Both the position numbers and the translations under genes were made by a program. From the NCBI GenBank assembly GCA_009780515.1, contig WQZX01000013.1, forward strand, positions 1-57,782: 57,782 nt of DNA. Direction: 5' to 3'. The stretch is from Nocardioidaceae bacterium. GTDB taxonomy: Bacteria; Actinomycetota; Actinomycetes; Propionibacteriales; Nocardioidaceae. Each line of letters begins with the position of its first letter. The first letter of the stretch is position 1. Positions 35,401-43,399 of this stretch are shown here, in pieces. A model generated the notes under the pieces. That model saw only the letters and a program-made list of their open reading frames with translations, did no database searches and had not been told where the DNA came from.

Positions 35401-35619
35401 GGCGGCCTTGCGCGAGAACGTCAGCGCCAGCACCTGGTCGGGTCGCGCACCGCGGCGCTCGACGCGGTCGACGATCGCCTCCACCAGGGTGGTCGTCTTG
35501 CCGGTGCCGGGCCCGGCCAGGACCAGTAGCGGCCCGGCGCCGTGATCGACCACCTGTCGCTGGAACTCGTCCAGGACGGGCGGCTGCTCCGCCCCTGACG
35601 GCGCGATCCGGAAGCTCAC
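32428..35619 (-). CDS. adnA: ATP-dependent helicase-nuclease AdnA
   Basis: A protein of about 1063 residues, partner of AdnB. Motor motifs look complete: LAGPGTGKTTTL, FVDEYQDTDPSQ, VGDPHQSIYGFRGAD, TAHRSKGLEWRL, YVACTRARERLVV. The nuclease domain has GFADRLEID, VDLKTSK and LGLYQLA. Cysteines in EKCPARWFLE and in NCKFCAFRVQCPAW near the C-terminus are placed for a [4Fe-4S] cluster that staples the nuclease domain. The start is uncertain: GTG at 35619 (chosen) or GTG at 35640, neither with a strong ribosome site. It is first in the adnA-adnB-nudC operon. Confidence 0.9.
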   Translation of the reverse strand: MSFRIAPSGAEQPPVLDEFQRQVVDHGAGPLLVLAGPGTGKTTTLVEAIVDRVERRGARPDQVLALTFSRKAAEQLRDKVTLRLGRTMATQLSSTFHSFAYSLVREYAGDGLFPDPARPPLRLLSAPEQEVVLSELLADREHSVTWPPELAQARRTRGFARELTALIGRATERGLGSRRLREVGRESDRAAWVAAADFLDQYDDVLGDQNALDYSALIATAVALLQDPTSGVRDDLRRRFKHVFVDEYQDTDPSQVALLRELVSPDAELVVVGDPHQSIYGFRGADVRGILDFPDRFRRSEGSPADVVVLRTTRRFGPELLGAAQSVAQRLPLPASLGREQAEAFRSPTTAVPSGAGSVLVRTFDTERAEAENIADLLRRAHLTDGIPWSDMAVLVRSGASTLPALRRALVEAGVPIEVSADEVPLQREPAVQPLLDALNAVGDPDWLDPDRAHALVLSPLAGLDPTDLRGVARALRQRSRETGETPTGSAEVVAAVLHDPGLLEGVETAGAARITELSALLARARAVIDGGGTVEEVLWELWDGTPWPRRLRASAESGSRLAHRDLDAVCALFDYAARVEERVGRTGIATFLESLRAQEIPADTLAQRGTHADAVRLMTAHRSKGLEWRLVVVAHVQEGSWPDLRLRSGLLAVDEVGHDGILPRATIRELMAEERRLFYVACTRARERLVVTAVASAEDDGEDASRLLAELGVDVRPEVVHRVGRPQRPMSLAGLVAELRRTVADESSPAPLREAAARRLARLPVPAADPANWWGTRAASRSERALREPGEALRVSASMLTAIEKCPARWFLEREAGGGQPSNQAQGFGNVLHALAERVGRGELTAPDRDSLVDLLMERVDEVWDQLPFRTPWSAVKERDEARAALERFVDWHQASTRTPVAFEQAFSAPVTLADGTSVMLNGFADRLEIDTEGRIVVVDLKTSKYPPPDKDLPDDPQLGLYQLAVEQGAFDEVLPEGAQGGPGGAELWQLRKGVRGRLKVQRQDPLAPAGDGDERPIEARMRQAGELLRAEVFPTRYDPSNCKFCAFRVQCPAWSSDGVIS

Positions 35620-35753
35620 GGTCCTCAGCCAACCACCCACCGCCGACGGATCCCGCGCCCCACCCCCCGCCCCGCCGACCTGCGCAGCGCTACTCAGCGC
35701 GGCTGAGTCGCGACCCGGGTCCCGGCAGACCCGAAGAACGAGGGAATGGACCC

Positions 35754-37988
35754 ATGGACAACGCCCACGCCCCGCTGCTGCCCGCAGCGGCTCCGATCCC
35801 GCCGCGTCGCGGCATCACCTTCGCCTCGGTCCCCCAGATCCTGCTCGGTCTGGGGGCCTTCTGCCTGCTGGTCGCAGCAGCCATCTTCCTGGCCGTCTCC
35901 TGGTCCGCCCTCGGCGTCGGCGGCCGCACCGCCGTGCTCGCGGTCCTCACGCTCACCGCCGTCGCCAGCACGCTGGCGCTGCACCTCCGCGGCCTGCGGT
36001 TCGCGGCCGAGGCGCTCAGCGTCGTCTCCCTGGGCCTCCTCACCCTCGACGTGTACGGCGCCGCCGCTGCCGGTCTGCTCGACGGGATGCCGGACGGCCG
36101 GGTCACCCTGCTCGCGGGCGTGCTGCTCGCGATCGGCGGCTGGGCCTTCTCGCTGAGCCCGGCCTCCGCCGGCACTCGGCTCAAGGCCCCGCAGGTCGCT
36201 ATCGGGATCGGCCTGGGCCTCGCCTACCTGGGCGGTGCGGTGAGCGGCCACCCGCTGACCGGCGGCAACCTGGCCGCACTGCTCGGAGCGGGCCTCGCCG
36301 CGCGGTCGCGCAGGTCGGGCCTGCCGGTCCAGCAGTGGTCGTGCCTGGCGGGCGCCGCCGTCGGCTGGACCGGTGCCACGACCACGGCGGTCGCCGAGTC
36401 GCTGGGCACGCCGACGCTCCACCAGATGTGGGTCGTCGGCAGCGGCTGGTCGCTGCTCGTCTCGGCGGCCGTGCTGCTGGTCCCGGCCCTCGTGCTGCGC
36501 GCCGAGGCAGCATTCCTCGCGGGGGCCTCCGGCGCCGCGCTGCTCGCGACCGGCGCCGTCACGATCCCGGTCGTCGGCTCGTCGCCCACCGTGCTGACCG
36601 CGGTGGCGCTCGGCACCACCGCCGCCTGGACCCTGCTTCTCGCCGTCCGCGACCGGATCCGCCTCGTCGCGGTCGCACCGGTCTCGATCGGCGCCCTGTT
36701 CCTCGCCGGCGCACTGATCGACGGCGTCGGTGTCGACCTGGCTCGCTGGACACGCATCGCCGGGCCCTTCAGCAAGTCGTTCCTGGTCACCGTCCGCGGG
36801 CGCGCGCTCGAGCTGGCACCGGCCCTGCTCGTGCCGTCCGCGCTCGTCGTGCTCACGGCCGCCGTCCTCGGCCTCGCCGGGCCGCGCCCGGCCCACCCGC
36901 GCCGCTGGCTGGCGCTCGGCACGCTGGTGGCCGGCTGCACGGGCGCCCTCACCGCCGCGGCGTACGACGTCCCGCTGACGATCGCCACGGGCCTGGCCGC
37001 GCTCACGGCGCTGGTCGCGGCGGCGCTCGCCGTGCGCGGCGAGGACGCCCTCGCTCCGGCGTACACCTGGATCGCCGTGGGTGTGGCGATCCTCGCCGCG
37101 GTGGCCTCGCTCCCGAGCGCCTCGCTGACGGCGACCGTCGCCGGCTCCGGCCTGGTCACCGCGCTCGTGCTCACCCTCCTGGGCCGCACCGAGCGCGTCC
37201 GCATCCCGGGCGAGGCCGCGCTGGTCCCTGCCGCGGCGTTGGGCACGGCTGGCACCGTCATGGCCGTCGGCGACGAGCCGGCCTGGATCGCCGTACCGGT
37301 CCTGCTCGCCGTCGGCGTCGTCGCGATCGCCCGACCGGTGGCGAGGGTCGAGGTGCCGGCGGTCGTCGCCGCACTGGCCTCGCTCCTGGTCTCCGTCATC
37401 GCGGCGACCGACCCGCTGGGCCTGATCTCCCTGTGGCTGCTGGTGATCGGCGGTCTCTGCTGCGCCTCGGCCCTGCTGCACGCGCAGCGCCGTCCCCTCG
37501 CCGCCGCCGGCGGACTGCTGTGGATGGTCGCGATCTGGACCCGCCTGTTCGACCAGCACGTCGCGGTGGTCGAGGCGTACACGCTGCCGCTGGCCGTGGC
37601 GCTGCTCGCCGTCGGCCTGCTCCACCTCCACCGTCGGGCCGGGGCCGGCACCGACCAGGCGCTCCTTCCCGGCCTGGCGTTGGCGACGATCCCCTCGCTC
37701 CTGCTGGTCCTCGGCGATCCCGTCTCGCTGCGTTCCCTGCTGCTCGGCACGGCCTGTCTGGTGCTCGTCCTCGCCGGCGCCACGATGCGGTGGAGCGCCC
37801 CCGTCCTCGCCGGTACGGCGGTCGGCGTGGTGCTCGTCCTCCGCGAGCTCGGCCCATACGCCGGCACCGTTCCCCAGTGGGTGTGGATCGGCCTTGCAGG
37901 CGTGCTGCTCACCGTCACCGGCATCACCTGGGAGCGCCGTCTGCGCGACCTGCGGAGGGCCGCGGGCCTGATCGGCCGGCTCCGCTGA
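35754..37988 (+). CDS. Large polytopic membrane protein (SCO7613-type)
   Basis: A 744-residue, strongly hydrophobic protein with about 20 candidate transmembrane segments beginning at VPQILLGLGAFCLLVAAAIF, resembling the membrane part of SCO7613-type proteins of Streptomyces and Nocardioides. Composition is dominated by Ala, Leu, Val and Gly and there is no catalytic motif. GAGGGA lies about 8 bp before the ATG. A hairpin at 38012-38044 follows. The function is unknown; a transporter or a sensor of membrane state are both possible. Confidence 0.78.
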   Translation: MDNAHAPLLPAAAPIPPRRGITFASVPQILLGLGAFCLLVAAAIFLAVSWSALGVGGRTAVLAVLTLTAVASTLALHLRGLRFAAEALSVVSLGLLTLDVYGAAAAGLLDGMPDGRVTLLAGVLLAIGGWAFSLSPASAGTRLKAPQVAIGIGLGLAYLGGAVSGHPLTGGNLAALLGAGLAARSRRSGLPVQQWSCLAGAAVGWTGATTTAVAESLGTPTLHQMWVVGSGWSLLVSAAVLLVPALVLRAEAAFLAGASGAALLATGAVTIPVVGSSPTVLTAVALGTTAAWTLLLAVRDRIRLVAVAPVSIGALFLAGALIDGVGVDLARWTRIAGPFSKSFLVTVRGRALELAPALLVPSALVVLTAAVLGLAGPRPAHPRRWLALGTLVAGCTGALTAAAYDVPLTIATGLAALTALVAAALAVRGEDALAPAYTWIAVGVAILAAVASLPSASLTATVAGSGLVTALVLTLLGRTERVRIPGEAALVPAAALGTAGTVMAVGDEPAWIAVPVLLAVGVVAIARPVARVEVPAVVAALASLLVSVIAATDPLGLISLWLLVIGGLCCASALLHAQRRPLAAAGGLLWMVAIWTRLFDQHVAVVEAYTLPLAVALLAVGLLHLHRRAGAGTDQALLPGLALATIPSLLLVLGDPVSLRSLLLGTACLVLVLAGATMRWSAPVLAGTAVGVVLVLRELGPYAGTVPQWVWIGLAGVLLTVTGITWERRLRDLRRAAGLIGRLR

Positions 37989-38011
37989 CCCACCACCGGA
38001 TGCACCCACGT

Positions 38012-38044
38012 GCGCCGTCCTTCCCCGACCGGGGAGGACGGCGC
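38012..38044 (+). terminator. Terminator hairpin after the SCO7613-type gene
   Basis: Arms 38012-38026 (gcgccgtccttcccc) and 38031-38044 pair with one bulged base and a 4-nt loop, followed by TTCGTT. It separates the membrane protein gene from tpx. Confidence 0.65.
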
Positions 38045-38069
38045 TTCGTTGCTCTGCTAGGAAAGGACC

Positions 38070-38561
38070 ATGGCTACCACTGCACTCGGCGGCAACCCCG
38101 TCAACACCATCGGCGAGCTGCCCGCGGTCGGCTCCGACGCACCGGCCTTCGAGCTGGTCGGATCCGACTTCAGCAACGTGACCCTCACCCCGGGCACGCG
38201 CACCGTCCTGAACATCTTCCCGAGCGTCGACACCGGCGTGTGCGCCGCATCGGTCCGCAAGTTCAACGAGCTCGCGGCCGGTCTCGACAACACGACCGTC
38301 GTCAACGTCTCGGCCGACCTGCCGTTCGCCCAGGCCCGCTTCTGCGGCGCCGAGGGCATCGACAAGGTCGTCGCCGCCTCGGCCTTCCGCTCCGACTTCG
38401 GCAAGGACTACGGCGTCCTGCTGACCGACGGCAAGTTCGAGGGCCTCTTCGCCCGCTCGGTCGTCGTGGTCGACGCCGACGGCAAGGTCATCCACTCCCA
38501 GCTGGTCCCCGAGATCGGCCAGGAGCCCGACTACGACTCCGCGGTCGCGGCCCTCGGCTGA
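38070..38561 (+). CDS. tpx: Thiol peroxidase Tpx
   Basis: A 163-residue atypical 2-Cys peroxiredoxin. The peroxidatic Cys58 is in [17 protein letters not shown] and the resolving Cys92 in [11 protein letters not shown], matching Cys61 and Cys95 of E. coli Tpx. It reduces hydroperoxides with thioredoxin. The ribosome site GGAAAGGA lies 4-6 bp before the ATG. Its end overlaps the 3' end of the convergent ATL gene by 31 bp, and a hairpin at 38588-38627 inside that gene probably ends its transcript. Confidence 0.94.
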   Translation: MATTALGGNPVNTIGELPAVGSDAPAFELVGSDFSNVTLTPGTRTVLNIFPSVDTGVCAASVRKFNELAAGLDNTTVVNVSADLPFAQARFCGAEGIDKVVAASAFRSDFGKDYGVLLTDGKFEGLFARSVVVVDADGKVIHSQLVPEIGQEPDYDSAVAALG

Positions 38562-38866
38562 CCGTCCCAGGGACTCCAGAACGCAGAGCGCACGTCGACC
38601 TTCCCTGACGGGAGGGTCGGCGTGCGCTCGTCGTCGTAGTGGGCCCGGGCGCGGGCGTCGTGGCTCGGCGGCAGCGATCCGTCGGCCCTGATCACCCGCC
38701 ACCACGGGACGGGCCCGCCGTGGTGGGCCATGACCGAGCCGACCTGACGCGGGCCGCCACCGACGACGTCGGCCAGCGCGCCGTACGTCGTGACGCGGCC
38801 GGGCGGGATCTGCTCCACCAACGACAGGACCGCCTCGACGTACTCGTCGAGGAGGTCCGATGTCAT
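38531..38866 (-). CDS. Alkyltransferase-like (ATL) DNA-binding protein
   Basis: A 111-residue MGMT-family protein. The active-site PCHRV of O6-alkylguanine transferases is replaced by PWWRV, so Trp55 stands where the acceptor Cys should be. This is the mark of ATL proteins, which bind O6-alkylguanine and pass it to nucleotide excision repair without removing the alkyl group. The helix-turn-helix region [24 protein letters not shown] is intact. The start [10 protein letters not shown] at 38866 lies 13 bp from the end of moeZ on the same strand, so they may share a transcript. Confidence 0.88.
   Translation of the reverse strand: MTSDLLDEYVEAVLSLVEQIPPGRVTTYGALADVVGGGPRQVGSVMAHHGGPVPWWRVIRADGSLPPSHDARARAHYDDERTPTLPSGKVDVRSAFWSPWDGQPRAATAES
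38588..38627. terminator. Hairpin inside the 3' part of the ATL gene
   Basis: An imperfect inverted repeat, GCGCACG...CGTGCGC, with a stem of about 17 bp and a 4-nt loop. It lies 27 bp past the tpx stop and is the likely tpx terminator, although it is within the convergent ATL coding sequence. Confidence 0.5.
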
Positions 38867-38879
38867 GCGCGTGAGCGGC

Positions 38880-40094
38880 TCAGTACGCCGGCTGGCTGGG
38901 GTCGATCTGGTTGACCCAGGCCACCACGCCGCCGCCGACGTGGACTGCGTCGCCGTAGCCGGCGCCCTTGGCGATCGCCAGGCACTCGGCCGACCGGACA
39001 CCGCTCTTGCAGTGGAGGACGACCTGCTTGGAGCCGTTGCCGGTCAGCTTGCCGAGCTCGTCGAACGCGTTGCCGTTGAGGAACTCGCCCTTGGGGATGA
39101 GGACCGAGCCGGGGATCTTGTTGATCTCGTACTCGTTGGGCTCGCGCACGTCGACGAGGACGAAGTCGCGGCTGCCCTCCTCGCGCTCCTTGAGCATGTG
39201 CTCGAGCTGCACCACCGAGATGGTGGCGTCGGCGGCTGCGTCGGCGGCCTCGTCGGAGACGGCACCGCAGAAGTAGTCGTAGTCGATCAGGTCGGTGACC
39301 GTCGGGGCGTCACCGCACAGCGCGCAGTTGGGGTCCTTGCGGACCTTGAGCTTGCGGTACTCCATCTCGAGGGCGTCGTAGATCATCAGCTTGCCGACCA
39401 GCGGCTCGCCGATGCCCGTCAGCAGCTTGATGGCCTCGTTGACCTGGATCGAGCCGATCGACGCGCACAGCACGCCCAGCACGCCGCCCTCGGCGCAGGA
39501 CGGGACCATCCCCGGCGGCGGCGGCTCGGGGTAGAGGCAGCGGTAGCACGGCGCGCCCTCGACCTGCTTGGGCGCGAACACGCTGGCCTGGCCGTCGAAG
39601 CGGTAGATCGAGCCCCAGACGTAGGGGATCCCGAGGAAGTACGCCGCGTCGTTGACCATGTAGCGCGTGGCGAAGTTGTCCGTGCCGTCGACGATCAGGT
39701 CGTACGCGGAGAAGATCTCCTTGACGTTGTCGTTGTCGAGGCGCTCGTTGTGGACGATGACGTCGACCAGCGGGTTGATCTCCGCGATCGAGTCCTTGGC
39801 CGACTCCGCCTTCGGTCGGCCGATGTCGGACTGGCCGTGGATCACCTGGCGCTGGAGGTTCGACTCGTCGACCTCGTCGAACTCCACGATGCCGAGAGTG
39901 CCGACGCCGGCCGCCGCCAGGTACAGCAGCGCCGGGCTCCCGAGGCCGCCGGCGCCGATGACCAGCACCTTGGCGTTCTTCAGGCGCTTCTGCCCGTCCA
40001 TGCCCACGTCGGGGATGATCAGGTGGCGGCTGTAGCGACGTACCTCGTCGATGGTCAGCTCGGGGGCCGGCTCGACCAGCGGGGGAAGACTCAC
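38880..40094 (-). CDS. moeZ: Adenylyltransferase/sulfurtransferase MoeZ
   Basis: A 404-residue ThiF/MoeB-type E1 fused to a C-terminal rhodanese. The nucleotide-binding loop VLVIGAGGLGSPALLYLAAA is near residue 43. Zinc ligands are CYRC and CALC. The rhodanese active site is HCKSGVRS with Cys362. It adenylates and thiocarboxylates sulfur carriers such as MoaD, ThiS or CysO. The start is GTG at 40094. The 242-bp gap to the divergent TetR gene contains a purine-rich GAGCGAG tract but no gene. Confidence 0.93.
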   Translation of the reverse strand: MSLPPLVEPAPELTIDEVRRYSRHLIIPDVGMDGQKRLKNAKVLVIGAGGLGSPALLYLAAAGVGTLGIVEFDEVDESNLQRQVIHGQSDIGRPKAESAKDSIAEINPLVDVIVHNERLDNDNVKEIFSAYDLIVDGTDNFATRYMVNDAAYFLGIPYVWGSIYRFDGQASVFAPKQVEGAPCYRCLYPEPPPPGMVPSCAEGGVLGVLCASIGSIQVNEAIKLLTGIGEPLVGKLMIYDALEMEYRKLKVRKDPNCALCGDAPTVTDLIDYDYFCGAVSDEAADAAADATISVVQLEHMLKEREEGSRDFVLVDVREPNEYEINKIPGSVLIPKGEFLNGNAFDELGKLTGNGSKQVVLHCKSGVRSAECLAIAKGAGYGDAVHVGGGVVAWVNQIDPSQPAY

Positions 40095-40336
40095 GGCTTA
40101 CTCCTGCAGACTGGGACTCTCGGTTGTCGACGGGCACAACACCGATCGCCGGTGAACTGTTCCCGTCGGGTCCATGGTCTCAGACGACTGAGCGAGTGGT
40201 CGCGGCGACCGAGGGACGAGGTCGAGCGTGAGCCGCGAGCGAGGGAGTGCGAGCGAAGCGAGCCGGGCGACATGAGAGCGCGCCGAGCCGCATCCCGTCA
40301 TGCGGACCTGCACGCCGCCCGAGTAGGGTCGACGCC

Positions 40337-40975
40337 GTGGTCAGTGAGTCCTACGACGTGGAGGCGAGCCGTGCCCGCGCCGTACGGCTCCCCCGGCGCG
40401 AGCGGCGCCAGCAGCTGATGGCAGCGGCGCTCGAGGTGTTCGTCGCGCAGGGCTACCACGCGGCCGCGATGGACGACATCGCCGAGCGGGCCGGCGTCTC
40501 GAAGCCAGTGCTCTACCAGCACTTCCCGGGGAAGTTCGAGCTCTACCTCGCGCTGCTCGACGCCTCGGCCGACGCGATCATCGGCAACTGCCGTGCGGCG
40601 CTGGAGTCCACCCAGGACAACGAGCAGCGCGTGCGTGCGGCCGTCGACGCCTTCTACGCCTACGTCGAGCACGAGACCGGGGCGTTCCGCCTGGTCTTCG
40701 AGTCCGACCTGACCAACGAGCCTGCCGTCCGCCAGCACCTCGAGCGGGTCACGACGGAGTGCGCCGACGCGATCGCGGCGGTGATCCACGAGGACACCGG
40801 GCTGCCCGCCCCCGCCGCGCGGCTGCTGGCCGTGTCCCTGGTGGGAATGGCTCAGGTCAGCTCGCGGTTCTGGCTCACCGACGCGGCCGGCATCAGCCGC
40901 GACCAGGCGGTCGCGCTGGTCTCCGGCCTGCTGTGGCGCGGCATCGGCGGATACCCGCTCGAGCACACGGATTGA
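40337..40975 (+). CDS. TetR family transcriptional regulator
   Basis: A 212-residue repressor, ortholog in position of Rv3208. The N-terminal helix-turn-helix is RRQQLMAAALEVFVAQGYHA, then MDDIAERAGVSKPVLYQHFP. The C-terminal ligand-binding domain is all-helical. The GTG at 40337 is chosen because TAGGGT (40324-40329) precedes it by 7 bp. It is followed at 27 bp by the DUF3107 gene, an arrangement kept across actinobacteria. Its ligand and operator are unknown. Confidence 0.9.
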   Translation: MVSESYDVEASRARAVRLPRRERRQQLMAAALEVFVAQGYHAAAMDDIAERAGVSKPVLYQHFPGKFELYLALLDASADAIIGNCRAALESTQDNEQRVRAAVDAFYAYVEHETGAFRLVFESDLTNEPAVRQHLERVTTECADAIAAVIHEDTGLPAPAARLLAVSLVGMAQVSSRFWLTDAAGISRDQAVALVSGLLWRGIGGYPLEHTD

Positions 40976-41002
40976 CAGTCCCCAGATCCACGAGGAGATG
41001 AA

Positions 41003-41233
41003 ATGACCGTAGAGGTCAAGATCGGTGTCCAGAACGTCGGCCGCGAGCTCGTCGTGGAGACCGAGCAGGGCAACGAGGCGATCGCCGAGGCGCTCCAGTC
41101 CGCGCTCGGCACCGACGGCGGCGTCTTCTCGCTGACCGACACCAAGGGCAAGGTCACCCTGGTCCCGACCGCCAAGCTCGCCTACGTCGAGATCGGTCGC
41201 AGCACCGCGGGCCAGGTCGGCTTCCGGTCCTGA
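41003..41233 (+). CDS. DUF3107 family protein
   Basis: A 76-residue protein, MTVEVKIGVQNVGRELVVET at the start, of the DUF3107 family that includes TB9.4 (Rv3208A). It is an alpha/beta protein with no catalytic motif. GAGGAG lies about 7 bp before the ATG. It is next to the TetR gene as in mycobacteria and probably co-transcribed. The stop codon lies inside the terminator at 41221-41254. Confidence 0.9.
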   Translation: MTVEVKIGVQNVGRELVVETEQGNEAIAEALQSALGTDGGVFSLTDTKGKVTLVPTAKLAYVEIGRSTAGQVGFRS

Positions 41234-41254
41234 CGCCTGCGTCAGGACCGGAAG
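41221..41254. terminator. Terminator hairpin of the TetR-DUF3107 unit
   Basis: A perfect inverted repeat with 16-bp arms and a 2-nt loop (41237-41238). It includes the last codons and the stop of DUF3107, followed by AAGCCCTCCTG with no T run. Confidence 0.65.
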
Positions 41255-41315
41255 AAGCCCTCCTGACCTCGCGCAACGCATGACGCCGCCGCTCGCGCGG
41301 ACCTAGACTGGTCGC

Positions 41316-41666
41316 GTGAGCGGAAGGTCGTACGAGTACGCGCGCCTGTGGGTGCCGCTGTACGACGCCGCGTCGCTGGCCGTGACCCGGCCGGTCTACC
41401 TGATCGAGGCCGGTGACGGCTTCGAGGGCTTCGTCGCCGAGAAGAACACCACGCTGGTCGGGCTGTTCAACGAGCTCGGCCACCGGGGCTGGCGGATCGA
41501 GACGAACCCGCTCCGCGTCACCGACCCCTCCCCCGAGCTCCAGCTCCTCATCGACGCCACGCTCGACGACGCCGACGGGATCGACGGCGTCGCCCACGAG
41601 ATCGTCATGTCCGGCGGCCACGCCGTCGAGGAGTACGACGTCTTCGGCATGCGTCGACGCGGCTGA
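41316..41666 (+). CDS. Hypothetical protein
   Basis: A 116-residue soluble protein, MSGRSYEYARLWVPLYDAAS at the start, acidic in its C-terminal half (TLDDADGIDGVAHEIVMSGG). The GTG at 41316 has TAGACT (41304-41309) 6 bp before it, so it is probably leaderless. I do not recognise the family and see no motif. It is convergent with the LigD polymerase gene and separated from it by a 49-bp hairpin. Confidence 0.7.
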   Translation: MSGRSYEYARLWVPLYDAASLAVTRPVYLIEAGDGFEGFVAEKNTTLVGLFNELGHRGWRIETNPLRVTDPSPELQLLIDATLDDADGIDGVAHEIVMSGGHAVEEYDVFGMRRRG

Positions 41667-41688
41667 GCCGACATGGCCGGCCGCGCAC

Positions 41689-41737
41689 TGATCGGGGAGG
41701 ATCCGATCAGGCAGCTCGATCGGATCCTCCCCGATCA
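41689..41737. terminator. Bidirectional terminator between convergent genes
   Basis: A perfect inverted repeat with 20-bp arms (41689-41708 and 41718-41737) and a 9-nt loop, containing the stop of the LigD polymerase gene. One of the longest perfect stems in the window. Confidence 0.7.
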
Positions 41738-42667
41738 CTGACCTCCCGCACCTGTCGGCCCGCCCGACACCTCGTCGGCGAGCAAGTCGCCGTACTCCTC
41801 GATGCGGGTGAGGACCTGGGCGGGTGAGAGCTGCTCGAGGCCGAGGGGGTCCTCGGCGCCGATGCTGACCTCGTCCCAGGTGACCGGGGTGGCGACCTGG
41901 GGGCGGGGCGTGGCGCGGAGGGAATAGGGGGCGACGGTGGTCTTGGAGCCGGAGTTCTGCGACCAGTCCAGGAAGACCTTACCGGCGCGACGCGACTTGG
42001 TCATCGTCGCGGTGACGAGCCTCGGGTTCTCGCGCTGGAGCCGCTCGGCGACGTCCTTGGCCAGCTCGGTGGCGTCGTCGGAAGGCATGGGGTCGTCCAG
42101 CGGCGCGTAGAGGTGGAGGCCCTTGCTGCCACTGGTGACGGGTCGTACGTCGAGACCGCGCTCGGCGAGCACGTCACGCGCGAGCAGCGCCACCTGGCAG
42201 CACTCGTGCAGGCCGGCCGGCTCGCCCGGGTCGAGGTCGATGACGATCCGGTCGGCGCCGAGCGGCTCCCCCTCTGCTGAGACGGTCCACTGGTGGACGT
42301 GCAGCTCGAGAGCGGCGAGGTTGGCCGCCCACATGAGCGCCGGCAGCCCGCCGATGATCGGGAAGAGGATCGTGTCGCCGTTGCGGCTCGGGCCGCGCGA
42401 GCCGGTGGTCGGCACCCGGGCGGTGCGCACCCAGGAGGGCGTGCCGTTCGGGGCGTTCTTCTCGAAGAAGCTCTGGCCGCCGACGCCGTGCGGCCAGCGG
42501 ATGCGCGTCACCGGCCGGTCGGCGAGCCGCGGGAGCAGAACCGGCGAGACCTTGGCGTAGTAGTCGAGGACCTCGCCCTTGGTGAACCCCGTCTGCGGGT
42601 AGAGCACCTTGGCGAGGTTCGTCAGCTTGAGCCGGCGCCCCTCGACCTCGACCCAGGTCTCGGTCAC
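41735..42667 (-). CDS. Stand-alone LigD-type NHEJ polymerase
   Basis: A 310-residue archaeo-eukaryotic primase-type polymerase equal to the POL domain of LigD. Motifs: PVTRIRWPHGVGGQSFFEKN near the start, the metal-binding VIDLDPGEP, SGSKGLHLYAPLD, and KVFLDWSQNS. The ligase and phosphoesterase domains of mycobacterial LigD are absent; the ligase is a separate gene at 43563. It would fill gaps, preferably with ribonucleotides, during end joining. The GTG at 42667 overlaps the stop of the upstream L,D-transpeptidase gene (GTGA), so the two are coupled. Confidence 0.9.
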   Translation of the reverse strand: MTETWVEVEGRRLKLTNLAKVLYPQTGFTKGEVLDYYAKVSPVLLPRLADRPVTRIRWPHGVGGQSFFEKNAPNGTPSWVRTARVPTTGSRGPSRNGDTILFPIIGGLPALMWAANLAALELHVHQWTVSAEGEPLGADRIVIDLDPGEPAGLHECCQVALLARDVLAERGLDVRPVTSGSKGLHLYAPLDDPMPSDDATELAKDVAERLQRENPRLVTATMTKSRRAGKVFLDWSQNSGSKTTVAPYSLRATPRPQVATPVTWDEVSIGAEDPLGLEQLSPAQVLTRIEEYGDLLADEVSGGPTGAGGQ

Positions 42668-43389
42668 CTGGCCACCGCGATCACCGGGTGGCCGTCCGGG
42701 GCGAGCTTGCCGATCAGGTCGCGGATGAACCAGCGCGGGCCACTCACGCAGCCGGCGGTCGCACCCGAGCCGTTGACGTGCAGGAAGATCCCGGCGCCGC
42801 GGTGACGGACCTGGTTGCGGTTGAAGCTGGTGACGATGGCCCACTCGTACTGCTGGCGGTAGGACAGCAGCCGCTCGGAGGTGTTCTCGCCCGACTTCAG
42901 CCACCAGCGGAAGCCGCCGCTGCGCTTGTTGCGATAGCGGTTGTAGAAGCGCGACCCGTTGTCCTCGACCCAGTAGTCGCCCTTGTGGACCCGGCGGTAG
43001 GGCAGGGCCCACCCGGCCTGGCGCGGGTGCATCCCGAAGGCGGAGATGAGCCCGTAGGTGCCCAGCGGGGTCGTGCCGGTGCCCTGCTGACGCCGGGAGC
43101 CCCGGACCAGGCCGCCGTAGCCGATCCGGCCGTCGTTGCTGGAGAAGCGACGGTGCCAGCCGCCGGCGGTGTGGGTCCAGTAGGCGATCCGCGCGTGGTA
43201 GCCGCGGGTGTGGTTGACGGTCACGACCTGCGTGGTGCCGGCACGCAGGCCGACGTGCACACCGCCGAGGGTGACGTTGCGGGTCGAGCGGGCGGGGGCG
43301 CTCGCAGCCGTCGCCGGGGCGGACAGCAGGCCGGTGCACATGGACAGGAGCATGACGCAGAGCAGCGCGCGCGGGACCGAGAGTCGCAT
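42664..43389 (-). CDS. Secreted L,D-transpeptidase-like protein
   Basis: A 241-residue protein with a signal peptide (MRLSVPRALLCVMLLSMCTG to about residue 29) and a YkuD-like catalytic domain. The active-site stretch is FLHVNGSGATAGCVSGPRWF, with the His and the GC nucleophile of L,D-transpeptidases. It should modify or cross-link peptidoglycan outside the membrane. TAGGGT (43397-43402, minus strand) is 7 bp before the ATG and shares TAG with the CTAG end of the palindromic element. Its coupling to a DNA-repair polymerase gene is unexplained. Confidence 0.83.
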   Translation of the reverse strand: MRLSVPRALLCVMLLSMCTGLLSAPATAASAPARSTRNVTLGGVHVGLRAGTTQVVTVNHTRGYHARIAYWTHTAGGWHRRFSSNDGRIGYGGLVRGSRRQQGTGTTPLGTYGLISAFGMHPRQAGWALPYRRVHKGDYWVEDNGSRFYNRYRNKRSGGFRWWLKSGENTSERLLSYRQQYEWAIVTSFNRNQVRHRGAGIFLHVNGSGATAGCVSGPRWFIRDLIGKLAPDGHPVIAVAR

Positions 43390-43399
43390 GCTCCTCACC

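Noticed and set aside
40200..40270. A short gene in the purine-rich GAGCGAG tract upstream of the TetR gene
   Set aside because: The tract has no start with a ribosome site and resembles the purine-rich spacer at 49480-49560; it looks like intergenic simple sequence.
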